55,316 nucleotides of DNA from FEN-1297 sp964618785 (GTDB lineage: Bacteria; Bacteroidota; Ignavibacteria; Ignavibacteriales; Ignavibacteriaceae): NCBI GenBank assembly GCA_964618785.1, contig CAZUCY010000005.1, positions 1-55,316 of the forward strand, in the 5' to 3' direction. Position 1 is the stretch's first letter; every line of letters starts with the position of its first letter. Both the position numbers and the translations under genes were made by a program. The notes beneath the pieces were generated by a model that did no database searches, was not told where the DNA came from, and worked only from the letters and a program-made list of their open reading frames with translations. This document shows positions 26,749-36,046 of the stretch, piece after piece.

Positions 26749-27010
26749 TAGCCATCCAAATCGGTAAATAATTCATCTTCATCTTTAAATGACTTTAAAT
26801 CTTTACCGTTTTCAAGTTCCTCTATTGCACGATGAGTTTTTTTATTTGGTATTACAATACTAAACGGGATGCCTGAACAAAAAATAATCTGCCGGTAATA
26901 CATATCATTTGCATCGTAAGGTTTTATTACTAAAGCATAAAGAATTCTGTCTGCTTTTGTTTTGACTTTTTCATTGATTCTGGAATGTCCGGTTGCGGTC
27001 CTACTTACAT
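26748..27010 (-). pseudogene. dinJ: DinJ/RelB-type antitoxin with a displaced start codon
   Basis: The frame reads ATGHSRINEKVKTKADRIL, MYYRQIIFCSGIPFSIVIPN, then AIEELENGKDLKSFKDEDEL, a RelB/DinJ ribbon-helix-helix antitoxin of about 85 residues that ends where the toxin starts. The expected ATG (27008-27010) is one base out of frame and is followed by TAA; adding one base (ATGGTAAGT instead of ATGTAAGT) would restore it. In frame the only start is a TTG at 27056, which would add 16 unrelated residues (MILCCISATLNNLSIY), so some product is not excluded. Confidence 0.65.
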
Positions 27011-27178
27011 AGATGCTTAAATTATTAAGTGTAGCACTAATGCAACACAATATCAAGATATTAATTTGAACTAAATTAACTTATTCTGCATTTTAATAGG
27101 AAACTTTCTTAAAGTTTATTCGGAATACTATAATTGAATAGATTCGTCTTATATCAAAGTTAATACCTGGAAAAGATT

Positions 27179-28165
27179 ATGGAAAATATTGTTACAAATA
27201 AAGCAGTAAGGAAACTCTTAACATTTATTTTTTTGTTTTCGTTCTTAGTTTTTAATATGCAATCAGAAATTATTCCTCAAACTGTCGACACTTCAACCGG
27301 GGCATATGCAAACGTAAGCGGGGCTAAACTTTGGTACGAAATAAAAGGCAGCGGCGATCCAATTGTTTTAATACCCGGCGGACCGGGGAATTCCCATCTT
27401 TACTTAATTCCATGGTTTGATAAACTGGCAAAGAATCATAGATTAATTTATTACGACGCATTCGGCAGAGGTAATTCAGGCAGAGCAAAAGATTCCGCTG
27501 AATATTCTTTTAAGCGGGATGTGGAAGATCTTGAAGGGCTGCGCAAAGCACTGGGATTTGATAAATGGACGGTTATCGGACATTCATACGGTGGAATGGT
27601 CGCTCAGGCTTATGCACTAGAATATCCAAAATCAGTCGAGAAGCTCATTTTATCCGATACATTTTACAGCGGAGAAATGTGGCAGGGAAATGATGATAAC
27701 TCAAATAATGAAATTAAAAATCAGTACCCAGAAGTCTGGAGTAAATTAGAGAAGCTTAGAGAAGAAGGATTTAATTCAAGTGCACCCAAACACCAAGCTG
27801 CTTACAGCGTACCATCGGGATTGCTATATTTTTATAATGCTTCGAATGCAGATAAAATGACAAATGATTCGGGTTTCAATCCACAGGTCTACTATACAAT
27901 AGTTGGATATGACGGCGACTTCATCATAGGCGGTGATGTAGCAAAGTTAGATTTCAGAACAAAGTTGAAAAATTTAACAATGCCTGTGTTAATTATTGAA
28001 GGACGTTTTGACCGGGTAGCAATTCCGCGTTTCTCAGTTAAATATAAGGAATATGCTCCACAGGCAAAATTTGTTATGTTTGAAAAGAGCGGGCATAACC
28101 CTTACATAGAAGAAAAAAATAAATACTTTGAACTGCTTAATGATTTTCTGAAAAATTCAAAGTAG
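27179..28165 (+). CDS. Secreted alpha/beta hydrolase (proline iminopeptidase-like)
   Basis: A 328-residue protein with an N-terminal signal or anchor (LLTFIFLFSFLVFNMQSEI, about residues 12-31) and an alpha/beta hydrolase domain. The oxyanion-hole motif GGPG is in PIVLIPGGPGNSH, the nucleophile serine in VIGHSYGGMVAQAYA, the acid in LIIEGRFDRVA and the histidine in FEKSGHNPYIEE. HGGPG-like plus GHSYGG is typical of S33 peptidases and related esterases; the substrate is unknown. GGAAAA lies 6 bases before the ATG. It seems monocistronic. Confidence 0.85.
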   Translation: MENIVTNKAVRKLLTFIFLFSFLVFNMQSEIIPQTVDTSTGAYANVSGAKLWYEIKGSGDPIVLIPGGPGNSHLYLIPWFDKLAKNHRLIYYDAFGRGNSGRAKDSAEYSFKRDVEDLEGLRKALGFDKWTVIGHSYGGMVAQAYALEYPKSVEKLILSDTFYSGEMWQGNDDNSNNEIKNQYPEVWSKLEKLREEGFNSSAPKHQAAYSVPSGLLYFYNASNADKMTNDSGFNPQVYYTIVGYDGDFIIGGDVAKLDFRTKLKNLTMPVLIIEGRFDRVAIPRFSVKYKEYAPQAKFVMFEKSGHNPYIEEKNKYFELLNDFLKNSK

Positions 28166-28265
28166 TTAAATTTATTGAAATTTTATTTCACTTATTGCAG
28201 GGTAGTGGAGAAATAGAGAATTAAAATTTGAAAAAATTGTAAAATTATATATCGGAATTATTTTT

Positions 28266-28580
28266 ATGAAACAATATCATCATTTGGGGATACCGACTTC
28301 GATAGAGAAGGAAAACGAAACATATCTTAAAGAATTTAAACTATATGTTTCAGGATTTAAAGTAAGTCCATATGGAATTGAATGGATGAGGTATGAAGCG
28401 GATTCGCCGTTACCAGAATTGGTCAAAACAATTCCCCATGTCGCATTTAAAGTGGATAATCTTGAAGAAGAACTTGCAGGAAAAGAGATTATAATACAAC
28501 CGAATTCACCCTCAGAAGGAATTAAGGTAGCATTTATAATCGACAACGGTGCACCAATAGAGTTTATACAAATCGATTAA
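28266..28580 (+). CDS. Small VOC (glyoxalase-fold) domain protein
   Basis: A 104-residue single vicinal-oxygen-chelate domain. It starts MKQYHHLGIPT, has IEWMRYEADSPLPELVKTIP, the second-repeat strand HVAFKVDNLEEELAGKEI and ends with the typical AFIIDNGAPIEFIQ. Metal ligand positions include H5/H6, H60 and the C-terminal glutamate. It is shorter than glyoxalase I and its substrate is unknown. The ATG follows GGAA by 8 bases. Confidence 0.8.
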   Translation: MKQYHHLGIPTSIEKENETYLKEFKLYVSGFKVSPYGIEWMRYEADSPLPELVKTIPHVAFKVDNLEEELAGKEIIIQPNSPSEGIKVAFIIDNGAPIEFIQID

Positions 28581-28841
28581 TTTTATTTAATTAAGATTAG
28601 AAAATACTATATAATTTATCTCCCATTAGCAGGGGGATACCATTAAGTTCGGGTCCATAAACTTACCCTTGCCAAAGACATCCCTTTGGGAAAATCCCCC
28701 TCATACGAAGAGAGGGACTTTGAAAAAGGTACAAAATCTCCAGTTCTGTTATGTTAAAAATCAAGAGTTAGAGATCGAGCTGTTTCTTTCTGCTACCTTG
28801 TCCCAAATATTGAGGAGATCCGGTTTCAGCTTTACAGAGGG

Positions 28842-30074
28842 TTAATCTTTGAATTTACTTAACAAGTCTTTTACAGCATCCTTGTGAATAAGAAAATCCA
28901 TCATTTTCAGTTTAACATAATCCTCTTGATAAAAATAATATCCTTTGTTCTTTGCATTTCTTGAGCCGGAACCTGAATCTTTAATCAGAAACCAATCTTT
29001 ACCGTCTTTATTTTCATAACCGACGAGATGAATACCATGGTCATCTGTGGTTGTATGATTATTAAAACGGAACTCGCGTGCATTTTCATCTATATAAGCA
29101 GACGGTATATCGAATGTGGGGACCATTGCAACCTGTACATGCGATTCGTAACCGGGCTCGGAAACATCGCCACCGATTGCCATTGTATAACCTTTTCTTA
29201 CTGCATTCTTAATAGCGTTAAGCCATTCATCAAGCGGGACATTGTAATAATCCTTATTATGCCACCAGTTGTCCTCAACAGGGTATTCAACCTTTTGCCA
29301 GTAAGGTTTTTCCAGCAAGGAAAAAATATCTACATAGTCATCCATATTCAAATCAACGACTTTCTCAAAATATTCCTTCGGTGTATATTCTTTTCCCTCA
29401 ACAGTAAATTTTTCAGGCGGCAAACCCATATAGTGATTCATAATGGATTTTATTGTGGAAATAGCCTCTTCTTCATTCCATGAATTTGATTTCTTAATAT
29501 TCTGCAAGTAATCATTCATTTCTGCATACATCTTGCTATGGTCATGAAATATTTGTCCGGGTTTCATTCCAGAGTAAACTACTTCGGGAACAACACCGTA
29601 CTTTTTCCAAATCCTTTGAACAGCATTAGCTTCCGAACCTTCACCGAAAGCAGAATTTCCCCTTTCCTCAATAAATCGTTTAGCTTTTTCCGTATATTCC
29701 CAATAGTCCGTATACATTTCAGAGAATTTAAATTGTTTTTTATGAATACGGTAAACTTCCGACTCAAAGAAAGAAGTGGTTGAGAAATCCCAGCAGGTGC
29801 CGGTCTCACCCTGTGATATAGGAGGATTATGCCAGAATGATTTAAATTCATCCAAAGAGTTTGGAAGATTCAAACCGGCAAAATCCATCTTGAAAGTTTT
29901 ATCTTCGGTTTTTTCCTGTTTACTAAATTCGTCTATAGTTTTCAGGATTTCATCGTAGAATTCATTTTTAGGCTCAACAAATATACCCTTAGACTTATTC
30001 TCATCCTGCCCAAAAGACGCGGAGGCAGATAAAATAAAAACAGTTGTTAATAAACAAGCAATAAAATTTTTCAT
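28842..30074 (-). CDS. Secreted C1 (papain-like, bleomycin hydrolase type) cysteine peptidase
   Basis: A 410-residue exported peptidase with a signal peptide (MKNFIACLLTTVFILSASAS, cleavage near FGQ). The mature part is a C1-family domain: the oxyanion glutamine and catalytic cysteine in PPISQGETGTCWDFST (about residues 87-102), the catalytic histidine in DDHGIHLVGYENKDGKDW and the asparagine/aspartate position in FLIKDSGSGSRN. The large insertion between them (about 120-330) resembles PepC/bleomycin hydrolases. It probably degrades peptides in the periplasm or outside the cell. AAGGG precedes the start by about 7 bases. Confidence 0.87.
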   Translation of the reverse strand: MKNFIACLLTTVFILSASASFGQDENKSKGIFVEPKNEFYDEILKTIDEFSKQEKTEDKTFKMDFAGLNLPNSLDEFKSFWHNPPISQGETGTCWDFSTTSFFESEVYRIHKKQFKFSEMYTDYWEYTEKAKRFIEERGNSAFGEGSEANAVQRIWKKYGVVPEVVYSGMKPGQIFHDHSKMYAEMNDYLQNIKKSNSWNEEEAISTIKSIMNHYMGLPPEKFTVEGKEYTPKEYFEKVVDLNMDDYVDIFSLLEKPYWQKVEYPVEDNWWHNKDYYNVPLDEWLNAIKNAVRKGYTMAIGGDVSEPGYESHVQVAMVPTFDIPSAYIDENAREFRFNNHTTTDDHGIHLVGYENKDGKDWFLIKDSGSGSRNAKNKGYYFYQEDYVKLKMMDFLIHKDAVKDLLSKFKD

Positions 30075-30305
30075 GAATTGCCCTTTTACTTTTTGATTAT
30101 TAAAAATTTCTAATTATCAACTATTATAAAATTAAGAATAATTAATTTGAAAATTAAGCAAGGCGACTGTCATTTAAAGAAAATTGTCTCCAGGATGTGG
30201 TATAATGTTAAAAAATAAATTATTATAGTATAGCCTTTTAATTAATATTTTCTTTCTTTTAACAACTTCTTGTAATAATCAGATATCCATAATGGGGTAA
30301 TTATT

Positions 30306-31754
30306 ATGAAATCATTTCTCAAATTATTTTATATAAGCTTTATTATTGTGTTTTGTGTTCTAATTTCATATTCTCAGCCCGCTTTAGGAGCATCAATTTC
30401 CAATGTTGAAATTAAAGGAATATGGCAGGGGACGCTGAAATTTAACGGCGGTTCGATTCGGGTAGTTTTTAGAATCTCAGGACATGAAAGCGGTGATTTA
30501 AAAGCCGAAATGGACAGCCCTGATCAGGGAGTTAAGGGACTGCATGTAGATATTGTAAACTTTGATGGTAGTAATTTAAAGCTTGAAGTCAATATTATTT
30601 CCGCTTTTTATGAAGGGAAATATAATCCAGACAGTATTGCTTTTGATGGAAACTGGCACCAGAGCGGATTAACATTGCCGTTAGCAATAAAAAGAATTGA
30701 TAAGGTTGAGGAAATTAAGCGCCCTCAAGAGCCTAAGCCTCCATTTCCGTATAAAATTGAAGATGTAATTTATGATAATAAGACGGCCGGAATTAAGCTC
30801 GGCGGTACATTAACAATGCCGGAATCCGGCGGACCTTTTGCGGCAGTAATTTTAATTGCAGGATCGGGTCCGAATAACCGCAATGAGGAACTTTCGGGGC
30901 ATAAACTATTTCTCGTTCTAGCAGATTATCTTACCCGCAAAGGCATTGCAGTTTTACGTGTGGATAAAAGAGGTATTGGCGTATCGACCGGAAATTTTGC
31001 TGCATCTACAACTAAAGATTTTTCTAAAGACGTATTGACAAGTATAGAATATTTAAAAAACCGGAAAGAAATTGATTCAAAAAAAATCGGTCTTATAGGT
31101 CACAGTGAGGGGGGTATTATTGCCCCTATGGTTGCATCAGAAACACATGACGTTTCATTCATCGTATTAATGGCAGGCCCGGGTTTGCCCGGCGATGAGC
31201 TTTTATGTTTGCAAAGTGAAGCGCTGGCAAAAGCTGAAGGTTATCCTGTAGAAAGAATAAAAGAGAGTACTGAAATAAATAAAAAAATGTACAACGCAAT
31301 TAAAACTGGAGGTGATAGTACTAAGATTGCTGAAGCACTTAAAAAGATATACTTAGACCATTATAATAATCTCGATAAAAAAGAGAAATCTGAAATCCGT
31401 AACCCTAAAGCAGTATTCGAGGGGGAACTGAAATCAATAATGAGTCCTTGGTTCAGATATTTTATAAGTTATGATCCCGCTCCTGCTTTGGAACAAGTGA
31501 AGTGCCCCATGCTTGCATTAAACGGTTCTAAAGATTTACAGGTACTGCCTACTGAAAATCTTGCCGGAATAAAGAAAGCAATGGAAAAAGGCGGGAATAA
31601 AAATTTTGAGGTTAAAGAATTAGAGGGTTTAAATCATTTATTTCAAACTGCAGAAACGGGCAGTCCGGCAGAATATATGAAAATTGAAGAGACTATTTCA
31701 CCAACTGCACTTCAAACAATATGCGACTGGATTTTGAAGATCATAAAGAATTAG
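30306..31754 (+). CDS. Secreted alpha/beta hydrolase with N-terminal lipocalin-like domain
   Basis: A 482-residue exported protein: signal peptide (about residues 1-29, ending SQPALGAS), a beta-rich domain with IKGIWQGTLKFNGGSIRVVF and IAFDGNWHQSGLTLPLAIKR (about 38-135), then a hydrolase domain. The latter begins LGGTLTMPESGGPFAAVILI with AGSGPNNRNE as oxyanion loop. The nucleophile is serine in IGLIGHSEGGIIAPMVA, the acid aspartate in LALNGSKDLQV and the histidine in LEGLNHLFQTAE. This architecture is common in Bacteroidota peptidase/esterase-like proteins; the substrate is unknown. Confidence 0.85.
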   Translation: MKSFLKLFYISFIIVFCVLISYSQPALGASISNVEIKGIWQGTLKFNGGSIRVVFRISGHESGDLKAEMDSPDQGVKGLHVDIVNFDGSNLKLEVNIISAFYEGKYNPDSIAFDGNWHQSGLTLPLAIKRIDKVEEIKRPQEPKPPFPYKIEDVIYDNKTAGIKLGGTLTMPESGGPFAAVILIAGSGPNNRNEELSGHKLFLVLADYLTRKGIAVLRVDKRGIGVSTGNFAASTTKDFSKDVLTSIEYLKNRKEIDSKKIGLIGHSEGGIIAPMVASETHDVSFIVLMAGPGLPGDELLCLQSEALAKAEGYPVERIKESTEINKKMYNAIKTGGDSTKIAEALKKIYLDHYNNLDKKEKSEIRNPKAVFEGELKSIMSPWFRYFISYDPAPALEQVKCPMLALNGSKDLQVLPTENLAGIKKAMEKGGNKNFEVKELEGLNHLFQTAETGSPAEYMKIEETISPTALQTICDWILKIIKN

Positions 31755-31763
31755 AAAATTATT

Positions 31764-31799
31764 GATGCAGCATTAAAAAGCCGTAAATAATGCTGCATC
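31764..31799. terminator. Hairpin between convergent hydrolase and CHRD genes
   Basis: GATGCAGCATT (31764-31774) and AATGCTGCATC (31789-31799) pair perfectly around a 14-base loop, 10 bases after one stop and 9 before the other. No long T run follows. Confidence 0.6.
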
Positions 31800-31807
31800 A
31801 CAAAATG

Positions 31808-32272
31808 CTATTGAATTTTACCGCCGATTTCTCCATTGGGGAATTTTTGCGTATGAACTAATACAAAAGTATCACCCGTACTCATCCAAATACGAAGGCT
31901 GTCGAAATTGGTGTCTTTATCTGTTATTGTCCCTTTAGAAAGTAAGCCGTTAACCTTACTTGTGATTGGTTTTTTATAAAGCCAAACAACAATTGGACCT
32001 TCTTTACCAAACGGACCATGATGTATATGCGCCATCGAAATACTATCTATTCCATAAACATATAGTTTATATGTTAATTCTTTACCATCTTTGCTAAAAA
32101 CAAATTCTGCATGTCCCTTTGCTTTTGTTTTTCCGTAAGAAGCCAATCCTTTTGCAGTAAGTTCTGCTTTATATTTAGCGCTACTCATCTTTTGTTTTGC
32201 AGAAACATTTGAGAAATAAATCAAAAAAAGAGCAATAATAAAGGTAAATACAACCATTAGATTTTTTTTCAT
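31808..32272 (-). CDS. Secreted CHRD-domain protein
   Basis: A 154-residue exported protein: a signal peptide (MKKNLMVVFTFIIALFLIYF) and one CHRD domain with AKGHAEFVFSKDGKELTYKL, the histidine pair in SMAHIHHGPFGKEGPIVVWL and LVHTQKFPNGEIGGKIQ at the end. CHRD (chordin) domains occur in secreted and surface proteins of bacteria with no known function. AAAGGA precedes the start by about 5 bases. Confidence 0.87.
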   Translation of the reverse strand: MKKNLMVVFTFIIALFLIYFSNVSAKQKMSSAKYKAELTAKGLASYGKTKAKGHAEFVFSKDGKELTYKLYVYGIDSISMAHIHHGPFGKEGPIVVWLYKKPITSKVNGLLSKGTITDKDTNFDSLRIWMSTGDTFVLVHTQKFPNGEIGGKIQ

Positions 32273-32468
32273 TATCCTTTTCCTTTCAATTTATTGATTG
32301 ATATTATAATTTACCATGAATAGAATTACTTATTTGTGATTGAAAATAACATTATAAATTTTATTGAAGCTTTGTTCCTATAAATCAACAAGATTGTTTA
32401 TAAAATAATTTATAATGATTTAGAAGTCAAAGGTCTTTAAACAACTACTTTTAGAAGGGAAAAAATTT

Positions 32469-33173
32469 ATGAGTTTAAATGATCTCCGTTTTTCTCTTAA
32501 AGCATGCGCCAATAAAAGACAGGCAAAAATATTTCAGAGGTTTTTCAAAACAGGGCCCGGTGAATACGGCGAAGGCGACATTTTTCTTGGCATAAAAATT
32601 CCTGCTCTTAGAAGTTTAGCAAAGCAGTATTTGAATCTTACATCAGACGAACTTCAGCAATTAATTATTTCACCGGTACACGAAGAGCGAATGTTTGCCC
32701 TGATGATTCTTGTAACCCGCTTTCCCAAAAGCAAGCCTGAAGAAAGGAAAAAGATCTATAAATTTTATCTTAAAAACACAAAATATATTAATAACTGGGA
32801 TCTGGTCGATCTTTCAGCGCCGCAAATTGTCGGCGGATATTTAATTGAGAAGGATAAAAATATTCTTAAAAAGCTTGCCGTATCAAAAAATCTTTGGGAA
32901 AAAAGAATTTCTATGCTGGCTTCATTCCAATTTATAAAAGAGAAAGAGTTTGATACGGCATTGATTATCGCTGCAATACTTTTGTATGATGAGAATGATT
33001 TAATTCATAAGGCGGTTGGTTGGATGCTTAGGGAAATAGGCAAAAGAGACTTAAAAACCGAAGAAGATTTTTTGAAAGACAGGTATAAAAAAATGCCGAG
33101 AACAATGCTACGGTATGCAATAGAAAAATATCCTGATAATAAACGGAAAGCTTATTTACACGGTGAAATCTGA
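32469..33173 (+). CDS. DNA alkylation repair protein (AlkD-like)
   Basis: A 234-residue HEAT-repeat-like protein of the AlkD family of DNA glycosylases, which remove N3- and N7-alkylated purines without base flipping. Visible motifs are FLGIKIPALRSLAKQY, HEERMFALMIL, the WDLVDLSAPQIVGGYL helix with tryptophan and aspartate, LWEKRISMLASFQFI with the conserved arginine, and LIHKAVGWMLREIGKRD. Length is normal (230-240). AAGGGA lies about 8 bases before the ATG. Confidence 0.9.
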   Translation: MSLNDLRFSLKACANKRQAKIFQRFFKTGPGEYGEGDIFLGIKIPALRSLAKQYLNLTSDELQQLIISPVHEERMFALMILVTRFPKSKPEERKKIYKFYLKNTKYINNWDLVDLSAPQIVGGYLIEKDKNILKKLAVSKNLWEKRISMLASFQFIKEKEFDTALIIAAILLYDENDLIHKAVGWMLREIGKRDLKTEEDFLKDRYKKMPRTMLRYAIEKYPDNKRKAYLHGEI

Positions 33174-33262
33174 TACTGAGATTTCCCAACAATATTATTT
33201 TAATCAAATGATTTTTTGTTGTAACTTTTATCAGTTTAAAAATATTTTATTATACAAAAGAA

Positions 33263-33766
33263 ATGGCTACCATAAAAAACAAAATTCATCCCGAGGTAAG
33301 GATTGGTCATGTACATTTAACCGTTTCAAATCTCAGCCGTTCACTAAAATTTTACCGTGATCTTCTCGGTTTTGAAATCACTTCAACTTATGAAAATTCT
33401 GCTGTATTTTTATCTGCCGGCGGATATCATCAGCATATAGCTTTAAACACTTGGCAGGGTAAGGAAGCTACACCGCCGCCGCCGGGGCATACGGGACTTT
33501 ATCATTTTGCTATACTTTTCCCCGATAGGAAGGAACTTGCAAGAATGTTAAAAAGGCTTTATGAAATTAATTATAGCATAGAAGGCGCTTCCGACAACGG
33601 CGTATCCGAATCAGTCTACGTAACAGATCCCGACGGCAATGTCGTAGAGCTTTACTCTGACCGTTCACTTGATCAATGGCCAATCGACGAAGAAGGTCAC
33701 TTGCAAATTACCACCAAGCCTTTAGATATTTTAAGTCTACTTTCTGAAATCGATAACGACGGCTAA
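33263..33766 (+). CDS. VOC-family dioxygenase-like protein (CatE type)
   Basis: A 167-residue protein resembling the N-terminal half of catechol-2,3-dioxygenase/CatE. It has IGHVHLTVSNLSRSLKFYRD, SAGGYHQHIALNTWQGK, GLYHFAILFPDRKEL and YVTDPDGNVVELYSDR, with metal ligands expected at the first histidine, the histidine of GLYH and the glutamate of VVELY. A full CatE is about 285 residues, so this is a single-module form and may not be an extradiol dioxygenase. It converges with the methyltransferase gene, with 3 bases between the stops. Confidence 0.85.
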   Translation: MATIKNKIHPEVRIGHVHLTVSNLSRSLKFYRDLLGFEITSTYENSAVFLSAGGYHQHIALNTWQGKEATPPPPGHTGLYHFAILFPDRKELARMLKRLYEINYSIEGASDNGVSESVYVTDPDGNVVELYSDRSLDQWPIDEEGHLQITTKPLDILSLLSEIDNDG

Positions 33767-33769
33767 AAA

Positions 33770-34531
33770 TTATTCTTTAACTGAAGCAATTCTCAAGCGT
33801 TTATAATCAATAAACCATTTATTGTCTTTTTTATTTGTTGAACTAAGGTCATCTTTAATCAGTCTAATAAGCTCATTTGTTTTATCTGCGCTTATTCCAT
33901 CAAAAATCTTTTTCGCAAACATTTCAAGCCAATTTATAACATCGACTCCTTTGTCCATAAATGTATCACGGTTAAAATGGAGTGCCGAAGTTACCCTGAA
34001 GCCGTATTTTTCAAGAATGGAAGAGTACTCACCAATTGAAGGGAAATACCAATCAATATATTCTGTATTTTTAGAATATCCGTTTATTCTCAAAATTTTT
34101 CTTATTGATGTAGCGATACATTTAACATTGTCTTTACCGCCGAACTCAGCGACAAACCTCCCTCCCTGTTTTAAGCAATTATATACACAATCAATAACTT
34201 TTTCTTTTTCGGGTATCCAATGCAATACTGCATTTGAAAACACAGCATCAAACTTCGTTTCAAAAGCAAAATTTGTAGCATCCATAACTTCGAACTTTAT
34301 AGCTGGATATTTCAATTTCGCCTGTTCAATCATTTTAGGAGAACTATCAATCCCCTGTACTGAAGCACCTGATTCAGAAATTAAGTTTGTTAAATGCCCT
34401 GTTCCGCATCCCAGGTCAAGAATTGTTTCTCCGGGTTTAGAATTCAATAAACTTAAGACGTCTTCACCTAATTTAAAAACGTAAGAAAATTTTTTATCGT
34501 AAAGTTCAGTGTTCCAATTATTTTTAACCAC
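33770..34531 (-). CDS. Class I SAM-dependent methyltransferase (trans-aconitate methyltransferase-like)
   Basis: A 253-residue Rossmann-fold methyltransferase. Motif I is ETILDLGCGTGHLTNLI, motif II VQGIDSSPKMIEQAK, and the later motif FDAVFSNAVLHWIPEKEKVI; the HWIPE segment resembles Tam-type enzymes. Substrate is unknown. The start is a GTG at 34529-34531. The beta-CASP gene ends 20 bases upstream in the same direction, so they may form an operon. Confidence 0.85.
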   Translation of the reverse strand: MVKNNWNTELYDKKFSYVFKLGEDVLSLLNSKPGETILDLGCGTGHLTNLISESGASVQGIDSSPKMIEQAKLKYPAIKFEVMDATNFAFETKFDAVFSNAVLHWIPEKEKVIDCVYNCLKQGGRFVAEFGGKDNVKCIATSIRKILRINGYSKNTEYIDWYFPSIGEYSSILEKYGFRVTSALHFNRDTFMDKGVDVINWLEMFAKKIFDGISADKTNELIRLIKDDLSSTNKKDNKWFIDYKRLRIASVKE

Positions 34532-34550
34532 TTTATAGACTTCTATAACT

Positions 34551-35912
34551 TTAGAGAATTATTTCTTTACCTGGTTCAGCCTTGAAAACTTTCACTCTCG
34601 GGAATTTTTTCAGAATTGAAGCTCCAATCCAATCAATCCCGGTCGGGCCGCCATGCACAAGAACGACTTTTACCGGCTTTAATTTTTCTACAATTGCCAG
34701 AAGTTCTTCTCTTCTTGAATGCGAAGAAAACCTGAATTGCTCAATCGTACATTCAACTTCCTGCTCATCAAATTCATTAAGAAGGATTTTATCTCCCTTT
34801 TGGGAATTGGCAAATTTAAATCCGGGAGTATTATCTTCCATATAACCAACTGTAAAAATTGCAGAATCTTTTTGGTGCAGCCAGCGCCTGGCTAAATTAT
34901 ATGATGCGGTTCCTTCAATCATCATCCCGCTTGGTGCCAATACAATACATGGATTCTTAAAAAATTTTTCGACAAGGTCAATTTCATAAAGATCCTTTTG
35001 GGGAATATTGTTGATCTCAAATTCAGGATCAATCCTGTTAACCACATACCGGTTATAATCGTAAACGCAACTTATTTTGCCGGCTAAACCGCCCGTATAA
35101 ATATCCGTTTGTACAATTTTCTTTTTCTCCATTAAATTCCAGATAGTTGTCAATAATTCCTGCATCTTCCCTAGTGAGAATACAGGAACCAATATTGAGC
35201 CGCCTGCAATAATTATTTTATTTATTGAGGATGCAAAACGAAGTGATTCTTCCTTCCAATTTAAAAGGGTCGAAGAGTCGGTTCCGCCGTAAGTGGTTTC
35301 GAGTATCAAAGTATTTACTTTTAAATTTGGAAGTTCTGCGCCGGGAAGAAGAGCCTGGCTATCAAGATTAATATCTCCCGTATAAAATATTATATAATTA
35401 TTATATTCCAGATAAATTCCTGCGGAACCCAAAATATGTCCTGCATCGTAAAACTTAGCTTTCACCGGATTAGTATTGCTGTTAATATATCCTTGTAGAA
35501 AAAAAATCTCTCCATATGCTTTGTACTCAATTGATTGTACTAATAAGTCGATTTCTTCGTGGGTATATACCTGCATTTTATCTTCTTCTTTTAACTGCTG
35601 CTTTAGTATTGCGACCGAATTGTGAAGCGTAAGTTCCGCAAGTGCTCTGGTTTGAGGAGTAGCAATGATCTTAATATACGGGTGTTTCTTAACAAGATAA
35701 GGCAGCGAACCAAGATGATCCTGGTGAGCATGTGAGATAAGCACATAATCGACGGGTAAATCATTTATTAAATCAAAGACGGGCAAAGCTTCCAGTCCCG
35801 TTTTTTGCGGGTGCACACCACAGTCGAGGATGATACCCGTACCGGAAATATTTAGATAATAACTGTTTGCACCAACTTCACCGGCACCGCCTAATGGAAG
35901 AAATTTAAACAT
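34551..35912 (-). CDS. Beta-CASP metallo-beta-lactamase-fold RNase-like protein
   Basis: A 453-residue MBL-fold hydrolase with a beta-CASP domain, the group of RNA-processing exonucleases and CPSF73-like nucleases. Metal motifs are LISHAHQDHLGSLPYL (HxHxDH), the histidine in DAGHILGSAGIYLE and the aspartate in FYTGDINLDS. The beta-CASP part has VPVFSLGKMQELL and ALPSGMMIEG-like sequence (VLAPSGMMIEGTASYN), FRFSSHSRREELL and VLVHGGPTGIDW near the end. No KH or other RNA-binding extension is present. Confidence 0.88.
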   Translation of the reverse strand: MFKFLPLGGAGEVGANSYYLNISGTGIILDCGVHPQKTGLEALPVFDLINDLPVDYVLISHAHQDHLGSLPYLVKKHPYIKIIATPQTRALAELTLHNSVAILKQQLKEEDKMQVYTHEEIDLLVQSIEYKAYGEIFFLQGYINSNTNPVKAKFYDAGHILGSAGIYLEYNNYIIFYTGDINLDSQALLPGAELPNLKVNTLILETTYGGTDSSTLLNWKEESLRFASSINKIIIAGGSILVPVFSLGKMQELLTTIWNLMEKKKIVQTDIYTGGLAGKISCVYDYNRYVVNRIDPEFEINNIPQKDLYEIDLVEKFFKNPCIVLAPSGMMIEGTASYNLARRWLHQKDSAIFTVGYMEDNTPGFKFANSQKGDKILLNEFDEQEVECTIEQFRFSSHSRREELLAIVEKLKPVKVVLVHGGPTGIDWIGASILKKFPRVKVFKAEPGKEIIL

Positions 35913-36046
35913 AAATAATAATGTTTCTCACCAATAATTCTCTGTGTTAAATTATAATCAAAAAACAGTACTGTCAAATAATATTTTACATTAATATTTT
36001 TAAAAGGATATATCTGTTGCGGTCAACCTAAAAAGTTATCGATTGA

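Noticed and set aside
28600..28800. GC-richer stretch with CCCCCTC and GAGAGGG runs, possible mobile element remnant
   Set aside because: No consistent inverted repeat or homologous copy within the window could be shown.
29028..29483. 151-codon plus-strand ORF
   Set aside because: Antisense shadow of the C1 peptidase gene, cysteine- and isoleucine-rich without domain features.
33822..34484. 220-codon plus-strand ORF
   Set aside because: Antisense shadow of the methyltransferase gene with clear SAM motifs on the minus strand.
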